From Streblospio benedicti (taxonomy: Eukaryota > Annelida > Polychaeta > Spionida > Spionidae): DNA of 64,000 nucleotides. The stretch lies in the NCBI GenBank assembly GCA_019095985.1, contig CM032668.1, positions 23,023,341 through 23,087,340 of the forward strand, written 5' to 3'. The notes beneath the pieces were generated by a model. It was not told where the DNA came from and did not search any database. It was given only the letters and a program-made list of their open reading frames with translations. The position numbers and the translations under genes were made by a program. How positions within the stretch are numbered: position 1 is the first letter of the stretch; every line of letters begins with the position of its first letter. Positions 24,381-37,592 of this stretch are shown here, piece after piece.

Positions 24381-26650
24381 TCAGAGAGTGCCAAATATTG
24401 AAACTGAACCAACTGCGATAGTGTAGTCATCGGTAAGGTAGGGTCAGACAGTCATGAATATTGATGCCATATCAGTCATGATGTTAATCGACACTTCATA
24501 TGAAGTGTTTTACAAGATATATACATCTCATACCCAACAAGCTCTTTGAAAGGCTGTAAAAGCTAAGTCACAACAACTCTGACACCGACAACAGTAATGA
24601 CAACGACAATGACAGCAACAACGACAACGAAATAAAGAAATATGTCATGAAATAATATGAAGGTTATTAACAACATTGTGTGTTATTTTGTGTATACCCA
24701 ATACGCTTATTCGCCTTTGAAGCAAACAGACTAGGCATAAATCAATTTGCAGTGACCTGCTGTGATGGGTTTGGGTTAATCAATGGTGAAAACATCAGTT
24801 TTTTGTGTGTGATTTCAACATCCGTCACGTTATTAGATTGCTTTGAAGTGGCTTTGAAGATGGTATAACCAAGCTTTTGACCAGCCTCTCTGAAAGTCAG
24901 CTGTAGGTTATGGGTTACTATGCTGCTACTTAGAATGTTGTTCTCACACTTAAAGTTCTAATAAGTAATTATCTCAACTGAAGAAGGTGGCCGCCCTGAA
25001 GTTGCTGTATGTGTTAACCAATGTCGTAACAAAAATAAAGGGATTACTCATATGTAATTAAGACATGACTAGGGAGCCGAAAAATGTTGGCTACCTAGCC
25101 TACCCACAGTGGGTTGGCTAGGGAGCCGACGTCGGCTCCATAGCCACTTCCTATCTTTTTTATTGTAAATACTTTGTGATTATCTGCAAATTATGAAACA
25201 TATCCTATCAACAATTTGATAATGATAAGAGCGATATCAATGATACTTATGTCATATAAAAATGATAAGAGTGATATCAATGATACTTATGTCATATAAA
25301 AATGTCACAATGCATGCTCTTTGCCCCTCATGGTGCAAAAAGTGTGGCTATCTTCTGGAATTAACAGATATACCACTACTAATAATGATATATAATTATT
25401 ATACCGCGACCATCCTTCAAAAATGTCATTTTAAATCTAAAATCTGACTTTATTCTGTGAAATACGGGCTTCTTATGTCAGCAGGGGTGTACACTAGTCT
25501 ACCTATGTGCGTTGATTTACTACATACAATTTTTACATAGTTTTTTCAGCATTAACATACACACACTAATCCAAATTGTTGATATTTTATGACAGTTTAT
25601 ATCATGAATATGGGATTTCGGCTATACAATTTGTTTTTAATCTATTGACAACATAAATATAGCGGCTTAATGATTTGAATCGAAAAGTTTCAAAATGGCG
25701 GATTCTTTTGTTAAAAAATTAGAGCTCGATTAGGTGTGATTATGGAATAATATAAATTGTCTGTTTTCGGCTCTCCGCCAATCAGTGTATAGCAGTTTAC
25801 ATTACAGTGGTATAATTTACTGGGAACGTATAACAAAGTAAGATATACTTCATCATATGTGATTAATACATGACTTAATTACATATAATAATATACACCC
25901 AAGTCCATTTAATCATCAATCATTTCTAAGATATACTTGTTGTTTCATGTTTTTAATGAAACTTTCACACATGTCAGAGGAGGTTTTATTCATTAAGTAT
26001 ACTGACATTATTTGATTACAATACATTCCACATAGATGAAGAAAATCCCCTTATTCCAATTGTTCCAAAACCTATAAGAATACCTATATCTGTGACTTTT
26101 TGCACCACATGACACGGGTATGGTCCATACTCAGGTGATTTTGATCAGGGGCTTATGTTATTGCTAATAAATACAGTCTAATGGCCTTGCAGGCCCGTAG
26201 TAAGCAAAACGCAATTGGTAAGCCTATTTGAAACAAACACGCAAAAATGAGCAAATTGTATGTAAATTTGATTGGACTTTTGCTGATTTTCTTGTCAAAT
26301 TGATTAAAATAATTGTCTTTATGTATTTCCCCAAAAGATAATGGCAAGGGCATAATTAGGCCCCTATATTTAAAACATAATAAACGTAAAATTAAGCTCA
26401 CAAATCTAGCAATAGTAGATTAGCATCAATCAGATGTGACAGTTGCATACAATTATGGTTATTTCTGAGAGTGAAATTTAACAACATTTAAAAGTTGTGG
26501 TCTATAATTAAGGATTTTTATTTTTTCACAAACTACTGGTCTGGTCACATTGAATGATTGCATTATATTTCCCCCACACAAATTATTGGTCAGGCCTTGG
26601 CCCTTCCTACGGGCCTGCCTTGTAAATAAATAACCGTGAGTAAATGACAC
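24381..26650. other. No gene recognised
   Basis: 25070-25140 contains several GGGAGCCGA motifs and a perfect 18-bp palindrome (GGAGCCGACGTCGGCTCC). A TCATATGTRATTAAKACATG motif occurs in direct orientation at 25047 and 25855. Confidence 0.5.
25221..25300. repeat. 40-bp tandem duplication
   Basis: Two 40-bp units beginning AATGATAAGAG differ at one base; a recent duplication. Confidence 0.95.
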
Positions 26651-26654
26651 TCAC

Positions 26655-26688
26655 CTGAGAAGACAACAACGTACGCGAGATTCATCAT
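26655..26688 (-). CDS. Possible first coding exon with signal-peptide start
   Basis: Minus-strand ATGATGAATCTCGCGTACG.. encodes MMNLAYVVVFS and then meets a perfect GTGAGT donor (26654-26649), phase 1. The hydrophobic start suits a secreted or membrane protein. No matching downstream exon was recognised, so this is a guess from one splice site and composition. Confidence 0.25.
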
Positions 26689-27849
26689 ATCGAACGTGGA
26701 GTGGCTGTGCAGAAACGAAATGATGTGCAATCAGACGACAAATTTGACACAATGACAGCATCCTTGCGACGACAGCGGTTTTAAAGGACCAAACGTACCC
26801 TGGATCCGGATTCGTGGGAAATAACAGTCTAAAATAGCGTCTGTTTATATTATTGGGTGGCCTGCAGCGTACCAGCTGGCACTGCTATGATCAACGTCCA
26901 TCTCACAATAATGTTTTCTGAGAATGTGTAAGTTTTTATCCTATTTAGAATAGGTTTTTAACATCGACTTGTAGATAGGGTTGAACGTTACGCTTGCACG
27001 TGCACTTTAAGCTGCATGTACTTTGCACGACCGCCTTAATGTAATGTGTGTATGTTTTCTACTGTGTTTTTCCCAGTTTGCTTGTGGATACAATTATATT
27101 CTTCTATATTCTCTCTATGTGGACCTGTCACCTTCTGTCTATCGGAAGAAAAGGTTGTTTGTAATTTATAATCAGGAGGGTCATGTTCATCTGATTGTCA
27201 GTGGGGTGTGAGGTTGGAGGTATTTGTTGGCCCCTCAACGCAATGCGCCTAGATTTTTTGGCGTTTCCCCCACATCCCACAATCCCACAAATTTTAAAGC
27301 CTTTCCCCACATACCACTTCCTTGAAATCCCATATCACTCTGTTTTGTCCTATTTTTCCACATCGCTCTTTCCTTATAAACCCACGCCATCGTGACCAAC
27401 TGGGAACTGGGCTAAAGCGGTTTCACTGGAGAGGTCTCTTTATTGAGTTTCATGGTCGTCTTTGTACACCAATAATGGAACGTAAGATTTTTTTCTTAAA
27501 TGTTATATTGGTAAGGATAAAGGATACAATACCGAATATTGAAGACAAATCAGCCGTGGTGTTGTAACCATTATTAACCTTCAAAAATGTGCTTTAAAAG
27601 GTAGAATCATCTTTTCCTCAAAATATATTTCTTCCCCTCACACACTGTATATTTTGGGGTATGAATATTTAATTATCTTAGACAGGTGATTAAAACGTGA
27701 AACTACGGAGACAGTTCTGCATGCATTTTTTTTATTAGCACATCATTGGTAATATTTGCTAGTAAGATTTTTTGTGCACCCATCGGTACACTCACCAAAG
27801 GCGAGACAATCTACCGTTTGGGACCCATCACATTTATATAAAACATACC

Positions 27850-28080
27850 CTACAGGAATGAGTCCCAATTACAATAATCCATCAGCGTAACTTCCACTTT
27901 TCTGCTCACATGTATCTGCTGTACGCAAACAGGCCCATGGTGGAGCCAGTTACAATATATTAAATAAGGAATCACCCCGAGGAATGAGTCCCAATTACAG
28001 TATACGTAATCGCAACAAATGCAGTACACTCACCGGGTGGAACCGGTTGCAATTATCTATCCGTCCACCCCAGTGAACAC
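27850..28080. repeat. Diverged tandem duplication, 126-bp period
   Basis: GGAATGAGTCCCAATTAC occurs exactly at 27855-27872 and 27981-27998, each followed by diverged text ending GGAGCCAGTTACAAT or GGAACCGGTTGCAAT. Confidence 0.7.
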
Positions 28081-28367
28081 AGCACAGCGAGTGGCTCCAA
28101 CACACACCAGTGTATATTCAATAGGTTCACTGGACAAATGCGGGAGTCTCATTTGTGTAGACTAGATACGACCCCCACGTGTGCATCCCGGGGGTCCGCA
28201 AGGGTAGAAAGTACGAGCAACAGCCCCGCAGAGGGCCGTATACATGTAGATGCCGAGGTGGACAATGGTGTATAATAGGGCGGATAGGACTGTGTTGGTG
28301 AGTAGGACTTATCACGGGCATAGCAGCAGGGATTATAATGGTTCACCATTGAATTGTTCGATCGAAT

Positions 28368-28805
28368 TTGCAGTAATTGCGTCGCTTCTTTCTGCTGAAG
28401 CAAAGCATTGTGTTTCGTTCGTTTGTAACTAACTAACTATGTATGTCTCCGCACAAGCTAGAAGGTTTACCGATGAACCGATTTCGTTCAAAAGTTACAC
28501 AACTATGATGCATGAGGCGACACCAAAGTGATTCGATTTTGGGCACTTTGCCAATTAAACTGTGGTTTCCACAGGCCGTTATATTCCATTTTCAATATAT
28601 TTTTGTGGCTGATTAAATACCCGGTATATTGCAATTGTGTATTTTAATCATGATATCCAATTTTTTTTAGAAAACGTATTTGTTGTCCATAAGTCAACCT
28701 TGTTCTAGTGAGTATAAATCGTTTCAGACTATATCTCAATTGCCTGTATAGTAAGCCAACGTTGTTCTAGCGACGCCGTGTTCTTTGAACACTTTTGATC
28801 TAGTT
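28368..28805 (-). repeat. Uninterrupted copy of the C/D interspersed repeat
   Basis: Holds both ends of the element found split in the calmodulin-like intron, in reverse orientation: CAGTAATTGCGTCGC near 28370, and GTTCTAGCGACGC followed by the palindrome GTGTTCTTTGAACAC near 28762-28793. No coding sequence seen. Confidence 0.65.
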
Positions 28806-29624
28806 ATATTATTGTGATTGTCTATGCCTCGGTCTGATATTGCTGATAGTCAAAGGACAGCACACATGTACCATAGCATGTACAACTGTGATATCGTGCA
28901 TGCAGTTGATGTTTATTGGCCTGACACAGATGTTGGTGTTTGTTGGACAGAACCATACTCATTGGTTTTCACGATCTATCGTATGTAAATCTCCATGATC
29001 TATTTTGTGCTGATCATACAAATCACAAGCTATTTAAGACTAGAAACATGTACAGTGTAAAAGAGATTCCTCTAGATAGACGATGATTGTAAACTGCCAA
29101 GTATTGAGATAAAATCCCCCTTGTATGTCTTGTTGCCCCCGGGGTTCTATATTGATTCACTATCTACAGATACTGCAGAATTTGCACGTTGACGATTCAC
29201 AATCTCACCACCCTCAGGCAAAATTAAAGAAGACACATTGCCTTAGAATATAGATCTAAGGAAACTATACTCAATACGTTTGCCCGTTCACCATAGTTAT
29301 TGTAAATACATCATAATGAATGCTGCTGCTATTTTAATGGCACTTCAGCACATGTAGTGGTTGTATAGTGACAGTATTCCATACGAATGCATTAAATGTT
29401 TTTGGATAGAATCCCAATTTGAACATTGAAAGCTCCCCACCCCGCAAGACTGACATCCAGCCCAGTCAGAACACCAAGAGTTACTGTTTGCCAGCGATTA
29501 CCGTCCTGCATATTCGCCAGTCCCCATGCTGTCTCCGCATCCATGTTAAGCGTGTCACTATGGGGAATAACAAGCACACTTGTGCTGCCCCTGCACGGGC
29601 TGCTAACTATCCGTGTACCCACAC

Positions 29625-29795
29625 AGGACAGAAGAACCTCTCTATTGGGACCAGACTGACCTCAAGTGGTCTTGATATAGAGGTGCTTTTTATGTGGAGC
29701 TTCATTTTGGTCACTTTATGAACGTTCAGGGGCATGGAAACTGATCTTATTACAGAGTGGTGTCCATGAAGGGCTGGGAAATGATGTAGACTATT
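29625..29795 (+). repeat. Family A, near full length
   Basis: AGAAGAACCTCTCTATTGGG through CTCAAGTGGTCTTGATATAG, GAACGTTCAGGGGCATGG and TCTTATTACAGAGTGGTG. Confidence 0.65.
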
Positions 29796-31451
29796 GAAGG
29801 CTTTTTGTGCTACATATGTTTAGACAAAAACAACAAACAAACAAACATACCCGACTACCTTGTCAACACGATTTCCATTTGCAAAAACCAGTGTCCATTG
29901 CATGGCGCTGTATTGTGTCTTGACTGTTTCCTCAACATTATTTCTATGGATAATCATATTGTTATGTAGATAATATTGACATTTGAACTTTCGTGCCCTT
30001 TACATGGCCATTTCTTACTCTGTAGCAACGACCTCAATATTAGCTAAGGTCTGTGATATTACTGCTTGTTTCACCCCCGCCCCGGCCTCCCAATGTGGTG
30101 TTTATTTCCATAGATAGTATCTAGCACTATTCCGCCCTGTATTTACCCATTTCTGTTTATTTTCCTACATGTTCTCCTCATTTCCATTCATAGCAGCACC
30201 AGGTTTTGGTGTGTTAGGCCAATCAGACCGTCCGAACCTCTGGGACACGGACAGTTTGCACACACAATTGTTATGGCTCTAGTGAGTAGTATGTACTGTA
30301 TATGGTTCCATTTTGTACCAATTTTGGGAGTTTTGTTTCAGCACAACTATAATGCACTTTGGAATAGACATTCCATTGTAAATCGGCAGTGCGCGTATTT
30401 GACAGCACGTTTTTTGTTATCTGTCTTCGTTACTACCGGTATGTACTAGTATAAGGTCTTTGAATGAGTTCATCGTGCTGTTATATCCATAGATCAACAA
30501 GTCGTACACGTGTGCGAGTTAGGAAGCAATCCACACGATGACATGAACCGGGACGAGGGGGGCACCAACTCTCACACATGTACGACTGCATTATAACTGT
30601 GGGAAGTCGCTCGGACTGACATGCGCAGTGTGAGATTCTGAGGATGGGATGGACATAGTAACAGGGTTTGATTTCGAAACTGTAAAATACTTGACGTAGG
30701 TAGATCTGGCTCTGTTTAGCTTTCAGGGTTGTGATTGAAGAAACATGGTTCTGACCTGTAATAACTGCCTAAGGCTTGCAACGTACTGGCTATAACATAA
30801 TCTAACCAATGATATATGATACCCTTTGCTCAAGATGAAATGCTCAAAAACTAATCTTGGGCCACTTTTATTTGCTTCAGGCCTACCAAACACATTCTAT
30901 GAATAGAGCACATGGATAATGAATACTGTATTAGTTTGGGGCTGTGCATGGGTAACATTGCACATATTACAATTACCAGTTTTAAAATAAAATGAAGCAG
31001 ACGTTGTGATTTCTATTTGCAGACTGAGATTGAAAATCACCTATGCGTATCGCGAACATGCATCACTGTTAATCTCTATAATCTAGAGTCTTGTATAGGT
31101 GATGAATATAAACCTTTATACCAGTCTTTAATGACAGAGGTTAGGCATATTATTGCATAATTAATACATGAATAATTACTCTACGTGAAAACCTCCATGG
31201 AATGGGTTTCCTGTTCCTTTTTTGTGCATTTTGACTTATATCTATTGGTGCTATGGAAACGAAGTTACGTTAAATGCAAACACTAGGTTGTTTTGATCTT
31301 TTGATCATGTGTGGCAATTTTAATAACATTAAGAAGTAACGAAAACATCCGAGTAAGCTTAGCAGACGGTTTGGTAGGCCTGTTTTAGCCTACTGGGGAA
31401 ATGGATGTTTGTGCACACAATGGTATGCATTTCCATCTGTGTGATGTTTCT

Positions 31452-31632
31452 TTACAGAAGAACCTCTGTATCTAGACCACGTGGGACTGGCCTCAAGTGA
31501 TCTTCATGGCAAGGTGGTCTCTGTATAGAGGTTCTCGGTGGTGTATGTGTGAATGCTTGGGGCTTTGAAATTTGCTCTTACTATAGAGGTAGTCCCTTTA
31601 AAAGGGTGGTCTTCATTTGAGGTCCTACTGCA
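31452..31632 (+). repeat. Family A, near full length
   Basis: AGAAGAACCTCTGTATCTAG, CTCAAGTGATCTTC, CTTGGGGCTTTG, TCTTACTATAGAGGTAGTC and a TTTGAGGTCCTACTG end. Confidence 0.65.
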
Positions 31633-32884
31633 AGTAGTCTGTATTATAGGGGGTACATGTACAAAAGAATACTTCCATTTTGTACCCATTTCCGGGTGTG
31701 TGTTTTTCGATATGTAAACTATGCAGTGAACTAGAGTGATAAAAAAACATAATAACGAGACATTATAAACAAATATGAACCTACAACGTATAACCACTGC
31801 ATTTTTTACTCCGATATCGTAGACCATAGAGACGTTGAAAATACATTACGTTAAAACGCACGTGTCCGTAACAATAGTCACCGACGACCATTCTGCCTTT
31901 GTCGTGTACAACAAGTGTACACGCCGCACCAGTGTACAGTACTGTGCATACACTTATTTTCTAATAGAAATATTTAGGGTACGATCGTAGTTCCTGTCTA
32001 AAACCAGAAGGTGGCTACAAACAATTGCATTCTGGGGAAAAATAGACAAACAGTATCAGTCTTTGTCATTTCTTTCTGCCACGCCGTAGCATCACAGTGC
32101 TTTCGTTGATTGAGACTGACACCACGTGGGTAAAAATCGTACTGAAATATTTCTATCGAGACAGCGAAAAAGCTTCATGCATGTGCAAAACAGCCACGTG
32201 CTTGGTTTGTTTGTCTATTTATTTCCCATGATTCCTAGCTATACGAAAACAAGTGCATATCGTGCAGCTGTTGCCATTGCTGTGCGCGGAGTCGCCCCTC
32301 GTGGGAGCTTTCCCCGCTTTGGTGCTGAAGCATGATTGTGGACTGGCCACTTCATAAATATGCACAGAGAGCGGCTAGTGACATAGGATGTCAAACGCGG
32401 CAACGCAATGCGTTTTGAAGTAAGCGGAAGTGACATTGTACGTGCACCTTTGGGTGAAAAGTGTGATCTTTTTTAATGAAGGTTTGGGACCGCAATGGAT
32501 TGTCCGCATTCTTATTGTAGAGATGTTTGTGTTGTATCTTACCACACCACATCATGAATTGCCGCAAATGCTCTGTTATGTTATCGTTATGTTATGTTAG
32601 CATTTTCCACTCTGGTATTGGTATTTGTAGTCCACTTGACCATTCGGATGGTTATGACAATAGAGCTCATATGTCCACGACACATGAGAAATTCGCAAAA
32701 CATTGCAAGTGCAAAGAGCATGAAGACACCCCACCCCTCACAACCAGGCAGCATAATCGCTCCCAGTGTGGCCATACAACATCCCTAAACCCGTGTCCAT
32801 GGCAACCCGTGCATTATGCACGGGGAAGGGAGACCGGGGGAGAGGCGTAGAAAGGTGTACATGGGAGGTGTCCCGCTAAAAACA

Positions 32885-33005
32885 TACAGTCGAAACTCTA
32901 TGTAGACTACCCAATGAGGAAGTCCACTCAAGAGTCTCAATAGGACACACTCAATAGAGAAGTTCTCTTTTATGAAGGTGGTCTTCGTTAATTGTGGACT
33001 AAGCT
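32885..33005 (+). repeat. Family A fragment
   Basis: ACTCAAGAGTCTCAATAGG and GAAGGTGGTCTTCGTTAATTG only. Confidence 0.45.
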
Positions 33006-33059
33006 ATAGGGCAACGTCTCAGGGGAGGTATTTCAGGGGTGAATGGGTAGGGGGTGCCA

Positions 33060-33400
33060 CTGAAGGTCCAAAATCATACCCCTTAGTGAAACCAGAAAAT
33101 GATACCTCTAGTGAAACCACCGGATGAAAACAATGGGGTATTATCCCAAGGGGTATTATTCTATGTGATACTGTAATTAAAACAAGATTTTCTACAGCTT
33201 ATATTTACCTTTTATCCTTTTTTGTGGCTCAATAATGCAAAGTCGCATGAAAAAAGAGCTGGATATTGAACCTCAAGATTGAACCTCCCTCAGTGAAACT
33301 GGCTGGAATGTTGAAATCATGACCCCTAGTGAAACTGAGTGTTGGAAAAGGTGACCCCTAGTGAAACTGCGGGATTGAAAAAGGTGACCCCTATCGGTGG
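33060..33400. repeat. Diverged ~33-bp tandem array
   Basis: Units centred on TGACCCCTAGTGAAACTG recur at about 33-bp spacing (clearest 33328-33391), with older units CCTCTAGTGAAACCA upstream. Confidence 0.75.
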
Positions 33401-35039
33401 CACATGCCGTATAGGGCGACCATGGAAGTACTTCCCCCGAGGGCAACGTAGTCACATTTGTAAGCCGACTTTGATAGGGGCATATCCAGGATTGTTTTCA
33501 GAGTTTTGGACCCTTGTATGCAAATGTGTAGGGAAATTATGCAGCCCACCATGGATCCGGCCACACTTGATCAAAAGCGGGAAAGTATGTCCGTTGCGGG
33601 TCCCCTAGCAACCGCTCCCTTTACTTTCGCCAAAGATACTATACATTCTATAGGATTCTTTATTTTGATGTATTCTATTGGATTCCTTACTTTGTTATGG
33701 GCGTATGGAATTTACCCGTCCGCGTGCTTTCGCCTTCGCTGTAGACGTGTTACCCCACCCTGCTTCCTGTGACGTCACCGCTTTCTGTGTCGTTTATAAC
33801 AGGTGTAATAAACCGCGCAAACAGGAAGCAATCGAGTCCATTTGGCGCACTCACGCCTCACGTCATGTGATGATGACGTGGGGTAGCGTTTCTTGGAAAC
33901 GGCGCCCATTTGTCAACCATTTGTCACCGACAGGTGGATAGGACTCATCGTCTGGTAAAAAACAGGTTCGTTATATCTCAGTGTAGGCTACAATTATTTG
34001 TCCTCCATCGTAAAGTTGAGTATTGATAAGTCAAAGATATTCTCATAACGTAACCTAACAAGTTTTAAAACTGTTGCAATGCGGGGGTGCGGGTGGGTGT
34101 GATAGTACTGACTAGATATTGAAGTCGCCAATTTCTAAAATTACTAGGACATTTCCTGAAGTGTGCTTTAAAAGAATCCACATTATTAGTGACATAACCA
34201 TTAGACATACTATTGGTCCTAGATATACTCCTGTACATATCATCACAGACCATGCGGACCCTTTTAAGCTCGTTTGGGTAAAAGGTAATGGGTACCAGCT
34301 GTTTTTTTTTGTGACTACCTTTTGGCACCGGAACCAAGTGCCAGGTCTACAGACAAATGTTCCGTCTCCATGCGACATACGATATCCTTATCACAGAGAA
34401 ATAGGTGCACTCAGGTGCCATAAAGAAAAAAGTGTGTCAGTGCACCTGTGTAACAAGCATGATACTAGATATATAGGCTTACCCATTTTGTTTTGGTTCG
34501 TGTAGATTGGAAGTAGAACACTTGACCATATTGGAAGAATCAGTTTATTTTTAGGGGGTGGGGTGGGGGCACATGTGGTGCAATGAAGCACGCTCCGCCC
34601 CCTTTATCTCATTGTTTTAATGTGTCCTTTTCATCTCCTTCGCGCGCAAAAAACTTGAAACCCTATGGGTTTAAGTCCCACCACTTTTTCAAACACCCTG
34701 ATCTGCCTGTCCACAATACCATACATGCATTTACAGAAGAACCCCGTGATTTACACTGCTGCACCAGACAAGGTAATGAGGCAGTTACGGAGCAACCTCT
34801 GTGTCTCACCCACAGTGGCACAGAACAAGGCAAGGTTAAGCTGCTCATTCTTATCATCATGTGATACATTGGATACCTTTAAATCTACAATGAGTGAATG
34901 ACGGATTGTATCAGATGGATGCTGGTGTCACACTGTCACAAGCAACAGGCACCGTAGACACGAAGAAAAAAAAGTAATAGGGCTAGTATACGCGAGTATA
35001 TAGTTCATTTACGAGGGGGCAGGCAGCGAAGTGTAGTAC

Positions 35040-35213
35040 AGTCTGAACGCCCGTGGGACTCATCCCAAGTGGTCTCAATAAAGAGGTGGTCTTCATATGG
35101 AGGTTCATCATGGTCATTTTAGGAACGTTTGGGAGCGTGAAAAATGGTCCTATTACAGGGGTGGTTTCAATATAGAGGTGGTCTTAATTGAAGGTTCTAA
35201 TGTACTTTACTAG
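35040..35213 (+). repeat. Family A, near full length, best preserved copy
   Basis: Contains CAAGTGGTCTCAATAAAGAG, GGAACGTTTGGGAGCG, GGTCCTATTACAGGGGTGG and TCTTAATTGAAGGTTCTAAT in order. Confidence 0.65.
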
Positions 35214-35882
35214 AGGACACTCGTCTCATTCTGAAGCCTCTTCTGCCAGTAGATAGTTGACAGTAGATTTATAATATCCAACACTTTGATGGACAGCATT
35301 ATGTAGTTCTCATTTCTTCATGTTACATAGTTAAATCTAAAAACCCACGCATTGCATTTACAATACTGACAGTAACATCTAAACTCAAGGTGCCAAAATC
35401 AGATGCTAATTCGCTCAACACCCACACAACACAGGCCAGCAACCGCCAAACGTATATCTGAACAGCGTACACCCACATATCATGGCCAAACCACAGCAGA
35501 CCACACACCGGAGCACGTCGAGTCCAGGATCTGAACCAGCGGGTCGTGACTCCCTCTACTCTCCATAATAACCACAATGAGATTAGGCCCGGGGCGCCAA
35601 TGTGATGACAGGACAATGTAATTACCACGCTGGCATCAGGTGGTGGGGGCTGTGGACAGGGTACGGGGTGTGGAGGGCGGTTAGGAGTAGTAAGGCCTGG
35701 TCATACTCCATCGTCTATAGACTACACTCACACACTCAAGAGGTGTTTGGACTACAGTTTCAGTCTGACAAGCACGAATCTTAACCCTATTACTGTGAGA
35801 AGATGATCCTGCTATTTTTAGAACTGTTCATCGTATTAAAGCCATGTAAAAAAACAGAAATTAAAAAAAATGTGGACAACTG

Positions 35883-36027
35883 CATAGGCAGATCCAGGGG
35901 CGGAGGCGCGCCCCCCTTTTCCCACCAAAATACTTCATTTTCATAGGGGTTTTCATGAAATCCTGTAAGCGCGCCCCCTCTTTTCCTTAAGTGCCCCCCC
36001 TTTTCTGAAAACCTGGATCTGCCTATG
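35883..36027. mobile_element. 145-bp TIR element with 6-bp target-site duplication
   Basis: Ends are CATAGGCAGATCCAGG and CCTGGATCTGCCTATG, flanked by CAACTG at 35877-35882 and 36028-36033. The interior is rich in C runs (CGCGCCCCC). The superfamily is not clear from a 6-bp duplication. Confidence 0.8.
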
Positions 36028-36400
36028 CAACTGTACCACCATAGATGAATGAAGATGCTCTTTTGATCCAATCTTTCTTGATCCAATGTAGCTTTACTTA
36101 CAGTTTCGAACAGTAACTTTCGCCATCATTCTAATCTGTTTTGTAAAACGATGTGCACTCACTTAAGCCTTACAGACCAGCAGTAGGTGCAGACATCAGG
36201 TGGTGGGGTGGCACCCGCCCACTCATGGGACTCATTAAACACCTAGTGTACTCGTTGCACTATGGACAGGCTTGTTTTATGTCCTCTTGCATGTTATTAA
36301 TAAACGCACGTACATTGCCAGAATGGCTTTCTTATAGTTTTGCATAGGTTCAAGTCAAAGTTTAGCGGTTTTGAGGTTTCTAATGCAGTATTTTACATGA

Positions 36401-36650
36401 GCTGTGCTTCAGTGGCAAAACGGATAGGGAGTACGACTCATGATCAGAAGTAATGTAGTGGATTCTCATTCGGGTGCGATGATGGGTGTTGAGCAAACAG
36501 ATTGACACTGCCCCATGGTATCTACACGTTTAAATAGCTACAGGTCAGGCCAGTCAACGCTAATAGACGTGATAATCACGCCTGCACTACGGCTGCGATA
36601 TACTGCATGCTCCCCGGGGAGTATAGTGTGATAAGGATGTCAATGACCTA
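36401..36650 (+). mobile_element. tRNA-derived SINE, decayed copy
   Basis: Family head (CAAAACGGATAGGGAGTACGA), a damaged B box near 36460, then GATGGGTGTTGAGCAAACAG, GGTATCTACACGTTTAAATAG and ATACTGCATGCTCCCC as in the 54300 copy. The tail is lost. Confidence 0.7.
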
Positions 36651-36933
36651 GTGTCAATGTTAATTAGAGCATGATAACAGTGTAGTGTGACTGCAAAAAA
36701 AGCACACCTGCATTTCACTCCATGTCACATTGCTCCCATCTCTAGCCTGATTGCTGGGCTCACTACACATGAGAAGCAGTGAGCTCTCACTCGCTGTTGC
36801 ATAATCCAGCGACGCCTCATTTAGAAGGCACCTGTCGCGGCGTCCAGGGGAGCCGCAGCTGTGGCGGCGGCGACGGCGGCCATAATAGCCTCGTTCAACC
36901 AGGCGCTCTGTTGAGAGCACAGTGTCGAGATTA

Positions 36934-37293
36934 GGGACCATTCAGTATTTACGACGGGGTGGGGTAGGAGGATTTTAGGGCGGGCCATGAACTTTTGTCA
37001 CAATGTTTGGAGGGGGGGGGGGGGGCTATCAATTTTTTCACAGAAAATTTACCCCCAATTTTGAGATTCTGTATATATCTACTGTTTTTTTATTATGGAT
37101 ATCAATCAAATAGGGTTTGAGTTAACTTACAATGAATGCGTAAATTGTAAGAGGGGGTCATCAATTATTATCACATGAAATCGAGGGGGGTTACCAATTT
37201 TTCACAGAGATTTAAGGGGGTGGCTATCATTTTTTTCACAGCATTTTTGAAAAATCCTCCTACCCCACCCTGTCATAAATACTGAATCGTCCC
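36934..37293. mobile_element. 360-bp TIR element with TTA target-site duplication
   Basis: Terminal inverted repeats of about 43 bp begin GGGACCATTCAGTATTTA and end TAAATACTGAATCGTCCC. TTA flanks both sides (36931-36933, 37294-37296). A 3-bp TTA duplication suits a PIF/Harbinger-type MITE. The interior has long G runs and CACAG repeats, with no ORF. Confidence 0.8.
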
Positions 37294-37491
37294 TTACTGT
37301 CATAATGGACCTACTCAAGATTTTCTTTTCGTCTGGCGTAAAACCCTTAACGAGCAGCACAGCAGCAAGGTACTCCTTTTGATCGTAATGACTGACATGT
37401 CAAGTGTTGCTGGGCTCAGAGATTTCTCATCTGGAGCTGTTATATCAGCCGCCTCCTCTAAAGAGGCCCCCCAATAAAAAAGAAACACAAC

Positions 37492-37592
37492 AACACACAC
37501 ACATGCACGCACGCACTCGCGCGCACCACACACACGTACGTACGCACGCACACGCACGCACGCACACACACACACACACACACCTGCGCACC
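37492..37592. repeat. CA/CACG microsatellite
   Basis: Mixed ACAC, CACG and ACGT steps with a pure (CA)n core at 37563-37582. Confidence 0.9.

Larger units (their letters stand above)
28806..35039. other. No gene recognised
   Basis: Family A copies, the 33-bp array and scattered CpG-rich patches (33700-33950). A minus-strand stretch 29571-29440 has balanced codons and an acceptor-like CCCCATAG before it, but no domain. Confidence 0.45.

Noticed and set aside
24013-24430. Two opposed 67- and 76-codon frames as small genes
   Set aside because: They are complementary arms of one inverted repeat.
33339-33941. Three overlapping plus-strand frames of 87-89 codons
   Set aside because: They cover a 33-bp tandem array and a GC-rich patch, with no domain and no splice context.
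34065-34378. Minus-strand frames containing IGDFNI, reminiscent of a LINE endonuclease motif
   Set aside because: Only one short motif is present, no other endonuclease motif is in the same frame, and a stop follows at once.
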